Assembly (NCBI GenBank): GCA_025677815.1
Contig: JAIXMP010000015.1
Coordinates: 930,001-994,000, forward strand
Length of the DNA: 64,000 nt
Source of the DNA: Phascolomyces articulosus
Taxonomy: Eukaryota > Mucoromycota > Mucoromycetes > Mucorales > Lichtheimiaceae
Reading direction: 5' to 3'
The notes beneath the pieces are model-generated. The model saw only the letters and a list, made by a program, of their open reading frames with translations. It did no database searches and was not told where the DNA came from. Both the position numbers and the translations under genes were made by a program. Shown here in pieces: positions 1 through 11,935 of this stretch (the stretch's first letter is position 1; each line of letters opens with the position of its first letter).

Positions 1-1997
1 TTAACTAATGCTTGTGTTTGTTCAGACCATGTTTCACTTGATATTTTTAATTTGGCAGCAATTTCATGAGGTAATCCTTTTAATGATGTCTATGATTAAA
101 TGGATTTTAGTTGGATAGGTTCTCGACTTTTTTTTTATAATAATGAAATGGCCAGACCCCCTCCTCCTCTTCCTTTTTTTCCCCCAACATTTCTGTCATA
201 CACACAGGCCCTATAGGCTAGTTTTACCTGTTCACGTAAAGCATAAATGTAATTCTTTGCTTGTTCTTCCAAGACTTGTAATGCTTCACAAGCAGGAATA
301 ACTTGTGTCAAACTTGGCTAATATTTTTTTAACAAAAATTTGGGATGAGAAAAAAAGAACGATGCAACAAAAAAAAGGACATATATACCTACCAGTTCTG
401 AGGATTCATGCCCTTCCACATCACCCAATTTTGCTAATAAAATACTACGTAAACTTTCAATTTCTGATCGTAATTCAACATCATCTTGTTTCATATTGCT
501 TTCTTGATCTTTTAACAACTTTGTCTTTCTATATAAATAACATACACATATATATATTAGCCTTGATGATCCATCCACTAGAATCCCCTATCCTCCTTTT
601 TCTTCTTTTTTTCTTTTCCCAATGTATATCCTCAAATGATCAATTTACTCGGCCAATTCTTTTTTCAAACTTTCTAATTCAGTTTGAAGTGTAGATTTTT
701 CTTGTTTTAATACTGCTGTTTGATCACGTCGATCCTTTTGCGTAGTGGATATTTCCACTTGTAATTCTTCAATACGTTTTTCAAAATTTTGTATTTGTAA
801 ATGTAATCCATTGACATGTTCCGTATAAATATGACGGTTTTCAGAGAGTTCTTCATGTAATCGTTCTATTCAATAATCAAGAAATAAATAACATGTCCTT
901 TTCAAAAAAAAAAAAAAAAAAAAAAAACTCTATACTCCCCCCCTTCCTATGATTTGTTTGCTTTGAATTTTTCTCTTATTCCATATCGTCACTACTATTA
1001 TCCCACTTACCATTCTCTTCAATCTTTTTCGCCAAGTCAACATTAGCAGCATCCAATGCTTGAGTGCTTTTTTCCAATTCTTTCTTTACAGCACCGCCAA
1101 GAAGTGAAAAATGGGATCCTTTCTATATATATATATATATAAATGAGAGAGAGATATTAGTTTTTGCCAAGTATACCTTTTCCTGCTTTTTTTCATAATT
1201 CATTTCACATATTACCTGTTCTCCATCTTGTACTGCTTCGATACGTTTTGTTAAACGTTCATTATGAAATGCCAATAAATCCAATTGTTCTTGTAACTAA
1301 ACCCATCACACATATATATTAAACCACAAATGATAACTATAATAATATCCCTTCTATATTACAATCATCCACCCTATTATTTTACCTTTCTCAATTCCTT
1401 TTCTTTTTCCTTTACATTTCCTTGTAATGAAGTGGTGGTGGATTGTTCCTAATTTCATTTATTTGATATTATCTTATTGAATCAATAGAATGAAGATATA
1501 TAAACCCCTCCCACTTTTCCTTCTTTAATATTCATCAAAGATACACACCTTAATAAGACCTTTCTTCAAAACCGTATGTTGTGCTTTCAATCTGGGCCAA
1601 GAAAAAAAAAGACATAAATATAACCTTGCCTTTCTCTTTCTCTTTCTCTCTAATACCTCCAGCACTCTATTTTTTTATTTTTTTTACCGAGAATATTCTT
1701 GTAAAAGCTTTTGATGTTTTTGTTGTAATTCTTCGGCCGATGTTGGAATGGCACCTATAAATAGATATAGATATCGTTAAAAAAAGTCGTCTTGATTAAA
1801 AAAAAAAACAGGAACAAGAAAGAGTAGACATTAAACAAATATCAAAATGAGTTGGGTTCTTATTTCCTTTCTCCCCACTCCAAACCTCCTCAATACATTG
1901 TGTTTATATTTAAAAAAGAAATTCTCTTTCATTGGTGTGGTTTGAAAAGAATGTCATAACATTATTTATATTTTTTTTTACCTGCATGAGCACTCAT
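1..1997 (-). CDS. PPP1R21: PPP1R21-like coiled-coil protein (KLRAQ family), 5' part; 3' end beyond the window
   Basis: Ten exons assemble into one open frame of 304 codons that runs off the left edge: 1997-1982, 1754-1688, 1591-1549, 1448-1386, 1296-1216, 1122-1011, 865-649, 528-393, 317-228 and 89-1. Introns are 54-227 nt with GT..AG ends and every phase matches. The N-terminus (ELQQKHQKLLQEYSRLKAQ, then VLKKGLIKEQ, LRKLQEQLDLLAFHNERLTK and KKIEENERLHEE) lines up segment by segment with the N-terminal KLRAQ coiled coil of animal PPP1R21, as I remember that family. In animals PPP1R21 is a subunit of the Rab5-effector FERRY complex on early endosomes. A similar role here is inference. The visible part is almost wholly heptad-like coiled coil, with no signal peptide or membrane segment. 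ATG 1997-1995 is the only sensible start. The family identity is fairly sure; the C-terminal domain cannot be seen. Confidence 0.78.
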
Positions 1998-2838
1998 GAT
2001 GGTGAAAAAAAGCGCGAAAAGCGTATTGCCTTTTTTTTTTTGAGTTATTCGGAGTAAGTTTACTTTGACCAATTTTTCATTTGTAACGTTTTTGGAAATA
2101 GTCCCATTATGCGAAAGGAAAATGCCGTTTATAATTAAAAAAGTTTCGGACTCCCTCGTCCCCCCCCTCCTTTTGCAGTATTAAATAATCACTATGGCAA
2201 TAAATAAATTACAGTTCCTTAAATAATAATTATATATGGTGGTTTTCTTCATCTATTTTGGTTATATTATCTATCAAACTTTGTATCGAACTCCAAGAAA
2301 AGAAATCTCTATGAGTGTACATTTTACATATTTCAGGTGCAATCGAACTATGATACGAGATAATAGAGGGATTACTATACATACAATAATTTATAAATGA
2401 TACATCTTAAATCTAAGAAAATCCATATATAATATATTATATAGACTCTCCAAAACCTGAATAAGCCTATATAGCCTTTATAATTTTCTGTAGAGTACTT
2501 TTCACTCCTTGGATTTCCTATATAGTTCTATACATGCATAATAAATATTCTTTTCAACAGCCTATATGGGATAAATAGACTCAATTGCTCTCTACAATAG
2601 CCTATAATATACAAATTGTGTCGATTATGAATAATAAAAGACTAAATATTATATATTATGTTTAAATTGGTAATAGCATGATGTAAATTAACATAATAAT
2701 GTTGGGTAAATTCTAGAGCAATGAGATACAAGTAAGCAAATTAATAATGATACAAAAAGATGAATAATATTTTTATATGGGTGACAATAAAATAGCAACC
2801 CCCAAGGAAGATACGTACAGAAAATCAAAAGATAATTT
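1998..2838. other. AT-rich intergenic stretch, no gene seen
   Basis: About 0.84 kb between the start of the PPP1R21-like gene and the end of the F-box gene. It holds homopolymer runs near 2030 and 2160 and AT-rich text. No supported ORF, RNA gene or repeat was seen. The first part should contain the promoter of the PPP1R21-like gene. Confidence 0.5.
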
Positions 2839-5086
2839 CTATGACAATAATTTTTCATTTTTTGAATAATCATAAAGTGTTCCACCACGTTTACGCAATA
2901 TAGCTTCAAGCAACTTATACATTTCAAGGTCTGTTTTAGATAACGACGTTTTCTTGTAATTGTTAATAATGTTATCTGCTGTTGTTGTTCTTGTTGTACG
3001 TCGAATGATGACATTTTTCAATGATTTCCATTGATGAATGACAGTCACTAAATCATGATGCATAAAATTCAAATCAAGTGTCATTTCAAAATTGCTATTA
3101 TTATTACTTTTCATGGCTGTTGTTGATGATATTGTTAATTGTTGTAATGCTTGTGCTGAAAATGATCTATGACCATGGATTCGCATATATTGAAGAGTGT
3201 TGCATAAATGTTTCAAAGATTGTAAAACAGAATCTGTCACTAAAGGTGTGGTTGGTTCGATAGAAAGGTCAACAACAGAAAATGTTTGCAATAATGGGCA
3301 ACATAATAAGAATTCACTCAATGCATCAGAAAAGGAATGTGTCGTTGTTGGTAATGCTTCCTGAGTATAAAGCCAAAGTTCGCGTAGTTCAGGGAAAGTT
3401 GCTGTTGCTATGGTCGTCCTATTATTAGCTGTCATTCTATCCCCTTGTTGATGTTCTTGTCCAAGTTGAGACAGAAGTTCTGGTGTAATTGTCCGGCCAT
3501 CATGATGTAAATACAATAACTCGATTGTGTGTTGATGTTTTTTTAGAAATGAGAGGACTTGTTCCGGTGTTGTATTATAGTATTCATCACTACCTGCCAT
3601 GACAAAACGCCGCAATCCTCCTCCACCTCTATTATTGTGTTCTGTTTTTTCTTTTTCTATGGTGTTGTTGTTGTTGTTGTTGTTGTTGTTAGAAACAACC
3701 ATCGTGTTAGGCATCCGACATGGGTTATTGATAATGACATCTTGAATAAATGGACATGCTTCATTAATTGTTTGCATGATTTCTCCATGAGATATATGAT
3801 CTTGAGAATCCACGAATAAATGACAAAGGTGTTTACAATGTCGTATAATCTCGTTTAACAACATGTCATCGTTTTTATGAACATGCGCGCTACTACTACT
3901 TTCGTCAGGTATCGTTGTTGTCGTTGATAAATGGTGTCCTCCAAATGATATTTCAAGATGTGTTATTTTGAATGATAAATTTGCTGCTTTGCGTTTGAAC
4001 TCGTCGATCCCAGACATGGCAAAAGTGTCATTGGCATTGTTTTGTTGATTTTTTGTGGAGGCTATATACTTTGATGATTGTTCTACACTCTTAAAAACAA
4101 TACGTTCTGCTGAATGACATGCCAATATAAGAGGACCCAATAATGTATTACTTGGGAATGAAATATAATATAACTCGATTGATTTTAAAGAGGTATTTAA
4201 TTGTAGGTTGTTCAATAAATGGGACAGATTGGTGTTAATCATCATGTTTTCAATAACTAATAAATAGATAAGGGTAATCCATGGTATGTGTTAATGGCAT
4301 GAAATTTTTATTTTGTGGTATTATATCATTTACACTAAATATTGATCATCATTCATGGGTTATCTTAGACTTACTGAGTGATTCCAGTGGATGATGATAC
4401 TCTTGTAATGCAGCTAAAACTGAGAAAACAATGGATAATGGTAGTTTTTCCAATTGTTGTTGCTCTTTTCCTAGAAATCTAAGTCCATGATGTTTTGGTG
4501 ATGATAAATAGATCTTGAATGATTCTGGATCGAGTTGTGGTAGATATGCATCGACAAGTTTCCAAAATGGGGGCCATTTGATGATTAATCTATTCCATGA
4601 TTTACATACAGTTGTACATTTTATCAAATCAATCAACGAAAGGTGGTGAAAGATCAAACATATAATATCGTAGGCGGAAAATGAAGGAGAAGGATACACT
4701 CCTCCTGAACTACTTGTTGGTTTTCTCCTTTGTTGCAAAAGCTGTATTTCTCGTTGTTGATTTGTTAATTCGTTATGGACAGCATCATAATTTCGTTTCA
4801 AAGTGGTATAACTAGAAATAATACTAGGGACTTGATCGAGTCCTTTTTTATATATATTCAAAGCAGATTTAAGATTATTTTGTTTGATATAAACACGACC
4901 TGCCAAAAGATATCCTTTGGGTGATGTTGGAACCACCTTGATCATCTCTTTTGCAATAGTAAGTTGTTTTTCGATATCATCATGTGCTGATGCTATTGAA
5001 GCCTTGGTTTCAAGTTGTGATAATAATGTTCGAGTGGATGTCGTAGCTGATGTAAAAGCATCAATTCCTCTTTTAATTAGATGCAT
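2839..5086 (-). CDS. TPR-F-box protein with a leucine-rich-repeat-like C-terminal region
   Basis: Two exons, 5086-4375 and 4256-2839, are joined over a 118-nt intron with a strong GTAAGT donor. The junction (A|TT, Ile) keeps frame into a second exon that lacks a good start of its own. The product is 709 aa. Residues about 20-95 have a TPR-like helical pair (AGRVYIKQNNLKSALNIYKK). Residues about 140-185 match an F-box (YDIICLIFHHLSLIDLIKC, then CKSWNRL). The rest is leucine-spaced like the irregular LRRs of fungal F-box proteins, interrupted by an Asn run and Thr-rich loops. F-box proteins couple substrates to SCF ubiquitin ligases through Skp1; the LRR part would bind substrate. Such TPR/F-box proteins are numerous in Mucoromycota. 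The target is unknown. No paralogue is seen in this window. Confidence 0.75.
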
Positions 5087-7155
5087 CTTTTTTTTGAGAC
5101 TAAAGGATAAGTATGTAGATATGTAAATAGATTACTGGAAAGTATATAATTTACATACCTTTTTTTTAAAAAAAAAATTACCTTGAGTATTTATGGGATT
5201 TTTTTTTTGTAGCGAGTTTTAGTTACACTTATGTAATGTATCACCCTTACTCCCGCTGAGTTTTTCGAGGCTGATCTTTTGTGATACTTTATAGAAGGAA
5301 AATCCTTGAATGAATATTTTATATAGACTAAGACTAAGGGTCCTTTTTTCTCTCTCCCACACGCTGAGCACAGTATTACCTTAATGCTTCTATAGTGGAA
5401 GTTTATCGGAGCTATTCTATAGAACGATATATTTTTAAACTTTTTACTTTAGAATATCAAAAAAGAACCCGCTGAGTGATGATAATAATAAATGTTTCTA
5501 TCATAGAAACAATAAGATTTAAACAGCAGTAATCAGATAATACCATATCATCATATATTGAATGTGTACTACTTTTTGTAGTATAACGTAATTCTATTTC
5601 ATACGTATTATGATCAACAATTATACGTAAATATGGTGATAGTACGTAAAAGAAAAGTATGATGGTCAAAAACATTCAATGAGAATAATATAAATGAAAA
5701 ATCTACATATTTTATTATTATCTTCTAAATCTAAATAAATTTACTTATAATCAGGATAGATCGACAATAATTTTGCTCACGAGAACAGATACGTCTACAA
5801 AATCTATATATCCATGTATATACAAATTATTAAAGATCGAAATGACGATGATAGAATGAAACTCTCTGAATTACCAAAAAGCAAAGCCTTTTGGTGTAAC
5901 TTTTTATTATTCATCAAGAGAAATCCTGGATTACACCAATTCATATGACTTGAAATTTTTTGATTTCCATATTTGAGACAAGTTACTCTCTTTGGTTTTT
6001 TTTATGGTTCATCGATTTCTATTTCGAAGTTTTTGCTTCATAGATAACTATGTATGATTAAAATACTTCCGCGGTTGGTGGTTGATGATAATTTAACTAA
6101 ACATGGACTCTGCTTCGATCAACATACTGGTTAGAAAGTGATGAACAATATCCTTTTCTTCTATAGTTATTATTATCTGATAATAACCTTCATAGAATTT
6201 TGATTAATATAAATAAAGGAAAGAGCTTATATAATGATCGGTGATATTGGAATATATAACTGTAATGATGGATTCTATTTTCTAAATGAAAAAATCACAC
6301 ATTCATTCTTGTCTCTTTGTGAGAGAGCAATATGGGTTGCCAAGCCCGTTTGTGGCTCAACTTATAAAAAAAAGCGAATATGGAATACACCGTTAAATGA
6401 TTTGTAAACAGTATATAAATGCTTCTTGAAGGAGATATATAGCTAAACAAAGATTTAATCTACTTCCCCTTGTTAAAAAAAATAGGTACTTAATAAAAGA
6501 GTTCCAACTAAATAATGAAAATGGAACGAGATGAATCAACTATCATCTCAAATCCTTGTTAAGATAACGAATATACAGAAAAAATTAAAGATAAAAGTAT
6601 ACACACAACCTACTATAGTAACTATGGAGATATTTATTTCTGCAAAAAAGTAACGAACGACTCACCATAGCGACAGTAGGAGCGTTTTTCCTTACATATT
6701 CTAGTATCAGTTGTTACATATTTTCATTTTGTTAATGTTATGTAATATATGTTAAAGAAAAATATCTTGACTCTTGTTGTTTTTATATTTATGGCGCGTG
6801 TAGTACAGGGCTCTGTATTTATTTATACGCACAAAACCTTTAACAAATTTATTTACAGCATGATTGTTGTACTTTTGGATAAGATCTAAACACTTTCCAT
6901 ATTTAGTTATATGTGTTTATGATAGCTTTGCCCTTTGTGTAATATAGTAAACTTAATCTTATGCAAAAATACAACACTAGTGGTAGAGTATATTTTAGAG
7001 GAGGGCAATGATTTAGATTTATGATTTTAGTATAAAAAGCATGATTGTTTTTTATTTTCACGGGCGCCACCATTCTCTTTATTTTCAACTCTTTCTTCTC
7101 AATCTTTCTATTACTTTACCCTCTTCTATAACTTTTTTTAATATAATTAACAAGA
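5087..7155. other. 2.1-kb AT-rich intergenic region
   Basis: No ORF with coding character on either strand; the few short frames here are AT-rich noise. The first part should carry the promoter of the F-box gene. No tRNA, terminal repeat or array was recognised. Confidence 0.45.
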
Positions 7156-7559
7156 ATGACAATAAAAGAAAAAGGTGGCGGAGGATTGGTAAACAAGTGT
7201 CCACATAAATTTTTGCTCGAGAGAAAATCTATGGAGATGATGGCACTCGATATTTTTCAATAGAAATTTATTACAAGAGGAGTACATTAAGACTTACATT
7301 TTACAATCTGTCTAATAAACCTGTAACCATTGGATACCAATTTCTGGATGAGAAGAATCAACCTTTGAAGGGAATACGATTAGTTCAAGTCCACGTCCCT
7401 CCTCATTCCTTCAGAAGAGGAACCGTTGGGGATGGTGGACACAAGGAGTTTCTTAAAAAAGAAAATCTCCATGGACATGGTGTTGTACAAGGAGACCTTA
7501 AAGCGATAGTTACTGGTAGAAGAAATGGGTTCATAACCGAAAACCTATTACGTTTTTGA
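7156..7559 (+). CDS. hypothetical small protein or gene remnant
   Basis: From about 7224 to the stop at 7557-7559 a single frame reads like real protein (FYNLSNKPVTIGYQFLDEK, then QVHVPPHSFRRGTVGDGGH), with alternating hydrophobic residues like a beta-rich domain. The first ATG that can reach it is at 7156. Joining needs removal of 7189-7223, a GT..AG segment of only 35 nt, which restores frame and gives 122 aa. That is very short for a spliceosomal intron, so the alternative is a frameshifted remnant, or a gene whose 5' exons I could not find. I do not recognise the family. There is no signal peptide or clear motif. Confidence 0.3.
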
Positions 7560-8519
7560 TTATAATCAATAGTTGCTAATAACAGAATCACTGTATGGAG
7601 TATGATATTTTCAGTAGTTGTAGAATTTTTTTTCTTTTGTATCTTATTCACCTTAGTGTGTTCTTGTTGTACAATTTATCTTTTAGTCTAGGATAATTAT
7701 TATATAATATAGTTCAATACTTATGCAATATAAAAATTCTGTTAAACTATTATTACTGGCTTATTAGCTAAAGGTGGCGTGTTTTTTTGTGGGCTTCAAA
7801 AGATCTGTTTATGTATTTTTTCTTATTAATTGATAATTGTCGTATTCTACATAATACAGTAACTCCATTATAAAAAATATATCATTCAAGGGTTCAGCCA
7901 AAAGAACAAGCCCAAATAAGGATATCCAAACCCTTCAATTTTAAAAAGGAAATTAAATCAAATCGCATAACGATGTACTACACAATAGGATCCAAAAGAA
8001 AAGATCAAAGGATGCGCCATATTCTTACACCCGATCCTGTAGATCCCATATTAATATCATCCTCATAAAAGAAATAATTACACAAGAAGGACCCGACTCC
8101 ATTATCCATAATATATAATAATAAATAAAGCTCTCATCCATCATAGAATAGAAATAGTATAAATAAGCTATTGTAAAAGTTATTGCAAAAACCCTTTAGT
8201 CAGCTTTTTTTATTTCAATTCTGAACTCTCATAATAAACCTTTAAGAAAAGTCTCAAAGGATTCATACCATCCATTTTCTATTTTGATCTTTTTTTATAT
8301 AAAAACCTACCAAATTCCACAGATAATATAGGTATAAAATCCTAGAATTATATCTCTATGACAAATACGTTCATCCAAAATGATTAAATTATTATAATAA
8401 AAAAATCAGATAAATTAATGTATGATATTGGATAATATTATGAAAATGAAAATAATTAAGGAAAATAGAAAAGGGACAAGTAGTAGGTCAATGTTTATGT
8501 AATTATTTATATCCGTGTT
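7560..8519. other. AT-rich intergenic region
   Basis: About 1 kb with no supported gene. It ends where similarity to the inverted repeat at 20.5-21.2 kb begins. Confidence 0.4.
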
Positions 8520-9300
8520 GCTGGAAACTCTGACAAATAAATCTGTGCTACATACGGAAGTATTATATCTCTTGTGACCATTTTTAACTCTGCATAAAAC
8601 TCCATGGCAACAGCATTGTATACTTCTTTTTGACATTTAGTCCATTTTTTATTATTATCATAGCATATAGCAAAATAGACACTCAATCGGAAATGCAATT
8701 GAAAATGTCTTTTTTCTTTTTTTTCTTCTTTAAGTAACGAATAAAGAAATCTTGGTTCGCATATTTATTATTATTATTATTTTTATTTTTGGTGATTCTT
8801 TGTGCGACTCAGGGGTATACAGTAGTCAGATACCTCTCCTAACCCTCCTAAACCTTGTGTTTAATCCTTTCATTTTCGTTCTCTTATATAAAAAGAATTT
8901 GAAAAGCTCTTTCTGGTGTCGCTTTCCTATTTGACCTCCTCCCTCTCTTTCTTTCTTCACATCGCTTCTTTGACCTAGTCTCTTTTGAACCTTCAAATAC
9001 ATTTATTATTCGACGTTTGAAACATACTTGGCTTTATCGCTGGTGAATTGGTGAATAATAACAAAGATAAATAATGCAGGAACTAGGTTGTAAAGATATC
9101 AATTTTCTCTCTCATGAAACTTTCTATTTTATTAAATAGAGTAAAAAAGGTGGCACGGCCATTGACACACGACTTTAGATGGATTTCTTTCTTCTACCCA
9201 ACAGTTGTTCATCATCTTTTTTTCAACGAATTAATAAAAGTAAAATTCTTGTACATATACAAAATATTACAAAGGATGCTCTTTATTTATAGATTACACT
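8520..9300 (+). repeat. diverged dispersed repeat, copy A
   Basis: Read on plus, this stretch matches the reverse complement of about 20465-21215. Shared blocks include GTTGCTGGAAAC, ATGGCAAC, ATCATAGCATAT, TTTGACCTAGTCTCTTTTGA, ACATTTATTATTCGACGTTT, GGTGAATTGGTGAATAATAA, GATAAATAATGCAGGAAC, GTAAAAAAGGT and AAATCTTGTACATA-like text. The two copies are strongly but not perfectly alike, with a poorly conserved middle (about 8720-8950). The minus strand at 8507-8698 keeps a decayed reading frame (EVYNAVAMEFYAELKM) that corresponds to LYNVVAIDFYADLKM in copy B. No terminal inverted repeats or target duplication were found, so the element class is unknown. Ends are approximate. Confidence 0.65.
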
Positions 9301-11367
9301 ACTTTTATTATAATAATATAATTTATTTTAAATGTTGTATCACTAAATCTCCCCTTGGCCCATAATCAATATTACAATGGACCTTCACTTTTTCAATTTG
9401 CGTTTCTCACAACAAAAGTTGTTTGTCAACAGCCGGAAGTATACATAAACACACTTTTTTATTAATATGCAATTTAATGTATGCCAGAGATTTCGTCTTG
9501 AAGGTAATATTTTTAACGTTTTCAAATTTTCAAAGTATATATTTTTCCATTTCTTCATCAACATCACCAAGTTCTTTCTCCAAACTGGTAGTCAAGTCAT
9601 CTTGTTGATCTTCTTTAATATAATCACCTCATACTTTAATCTTTGTAACAGTTTGATTGCACTTTGAACTAGCATTAATTTTGTGGACTACGGCATGTGT
9701 AGGGCACAGCGTATCATACTTAGGTGTAAAATCTCATCAGGAACTAGTGACTTTCTCCATTGTTGTAACTAGGCAAATGTACGTAGATGCTTTGTCAAGA
9801 ATGGCAATAAACAATAGCTTAGTCTTATTGTATGAAATAAAATTTAAATATATTATCATCCTTCGTTCTTCGATCATGTTTAAACGTATCTTTTACCGAA
9901 TGTAGAGTCACTATGCCAAAGTATACCAATTATAACAACATTGCAAGAAATTTCGGGTAGGATATATAGTACAACAGATGGCATCATATCCTTGAGAGTC
10001 TTAAGTACATATTTTTTAGTCAAATTTTCGAATCACCTCTTCATCATTTGGATTTTGGGACTTGCCCCTTCACACCTTCAAATTCCATTATATTTCTTCG
10101 AATAATAATATATAAGGTCACCAGCTCCTTTTCTTGATTTTTTTCTTGTATCTGTCTACGTGATTCCCCTTTATTCTCCAGGTATCATTGCTCTAGATCA
10201 GATAAACTATTATTGATCATCGCTTTTTATGAAATAATCTCACAGAGTTATCTTAACGTCCAGGAATTAATCAGATACCTTTGTATCATTTACTATCCAA
10301 ATTTTAATCCAGTTAATGATGCTTCACTCCCCATGACAACACTATTATTGTTAATTTTCTTGATGAACCAAAAACTGTTCATACTCATCATTATTATTTT
10401 CATAAAAAAAATTCCAGTGACCAGTAGAACACTTACCATATCTTTCAAATCCTAAAATGGTTCTGACGAGGAGTACATATTCTAGATGAAAAGGGAATCA
10501 ACAGATTATAATTTCTCAAGTAAAACCAATAGCTGGCAGAATATGTACTGCTTGATAATAAAGATTGGAGGGTAATGTATCCTAAGTTTGATCAAAATTC
10601 ATTAGGGATCTCCAGGTAACTTTATTTACCCTTCTTTTTGGACCTTTTGGAAGAGTTTTCGTAAATATTGGATGAGAAAATGACAGAGTATCTACTGTTG
10701 ACAAGGTGTTTGCCATGATATTAAATGATGACAAGAAGTTCAAGGTGTAGGTTTTCATATTAAGTAGGATAAATATTAATCAACAACTTTTTGCTGTGTA
10801 TCTTTCACGTCATTCATGATGTGTGGCACTTAATCCATATTATATGATGCGATAATAGTAGAAAATCGTTTTAAAAATAATAAAACACTACACTTTTCAC
10901 ATATTTTTCTTTTATATAATTTTTATTTTCTCATTTGCTTATCCAATAAATTGCTTTAAGCGTTTTTCATTATGGTTGACTGACAACCATAAAATAAAAA
11001 CGAGAGACTGAAAAAATTCATGCTGTAACGTCAAAAAAAGGCTAAACTTCCAAAAAGACCGACCTGTCCAGCATTGCTACTCCGAATGACACATGCGTTT
11101 GGAACGTGCTGGACAAGGAACCTTCTTTGACCTTCACAGAAAGGTAAAGTATCATTACCCATCCATCCGTCCATCCATTGAGAAATCCATCCATATCCTT
11201 ATATCTACATGATAAATCCATCATTATCCTTACCCCCTAGTCCAACAAACCGTACATCACCATAACTTTGGAAGGATAGGATGGAAAAAAAGTTCACAAA
11301 CTGGTATATACATGTATAAACTGACAATGTCCGACTCCATATCAACAACCAACATTATAGATTCGCC
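9301..11367. other. intergenic region with unclear coding relics
   Basis: About 2 kb upstream of RPL34. Short runs look protein-like on minus near 9480-9700 and on plus near 10340-10620, but stops and frame changes interrupt them and no family was recognised. A short CCATC-rich stretch lies at about 11157-11222. The last 150 bp should be the RPL34 promoter. Confidence 0.35.
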
Positions 11368-11935
11368 ATGGCTCAACGTCTCACCTACCGACGCCGTCTT
11401 TCATACAACACCCGCTCTAACCGCGTAAAGGTCGTCAAGACCCCCGGTAAATATCTCGATCCAATTTGATTTATACAACAGGAATGAGAGAGGATAAAAA
11501 TGATTAAATGGAGAGAAGAGAAAACTGATCGATTGGAATATTATAATAAAATTTTATAGGTGGTAAGCTCGTCTACCAATACCAAAAGAAGCCTGTCAAG
11601 GCTCCTCGTTGTGGTGACTGTGGTGTTGCTCTTCCTGGTGTATGTATTATCATTAGATTATGAAAAAAGTGAAAAAAAAACTAACAGAAAGGATTTTAAT
11701 GAAATTGAGTATATTGGTTATTAATGAATGTTGTTTTGTATATTATGTATAACAGCTTAAGGCACTTCGCCCTCGTGAATTCTCTCAAGTCTCCAAGACC
11801 CAAAAGTCGGTCTCCCGTGCTTATGGTGGTTCCCGCTGCTCGCACTGTGTCCGTAGCCGTATTGTCCGCGCCTTCCTTGTCGAAGAACAAAAGATTGTCA
11901 AGAAGGTTATTAAGGCTCAAACCTTGAAGAAATAA
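11368..11935 (+). CDS. RPL34: 60S ribosomal protein eL34 (RPL34)
   Basis: Three exons, 11368-11446, 11560-11639 and 11756-11935, give 112 aa plus stop, close to the usual 115-121 aa of eL34. The product starts [18 protein letters not shown] and carries the family's zinc-binding pattern (CGDC and a downstream CSHC pair), then a basic C-terminus ending TLKK. It is a structural protein of the large ribosomal subunit. The second donor is GTATGT and the first GTAAAT. Codon use is visibly more C-ending (CGT, AAG, GTC, CTC) than in neighbouring genes, as expected for a highly expressed gene. ATG 11368 is the first in frame and directly follows the presumed short leader. Confidence 0.96.

Noticed and set aside
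2688..3014. Minus-strand ORF overlapping the F-box gene end
   Set aside because: Shadow frame of the supported F-box exon with no ATG context or domain.
9420..9905. Possible minus-strand gene with acidic run (SLEKELGDVDEEMEKYIL)
   Set aside because: Stops on both sides, two competing frames and no family recognised; too weak to list as a gene.
11447..11559. C/D-box snoRNA inside RPL34 intron 1
   Set aside because: A CTGA is present but the C box is imperfect (ATGATTA) and no terminal stem was found.
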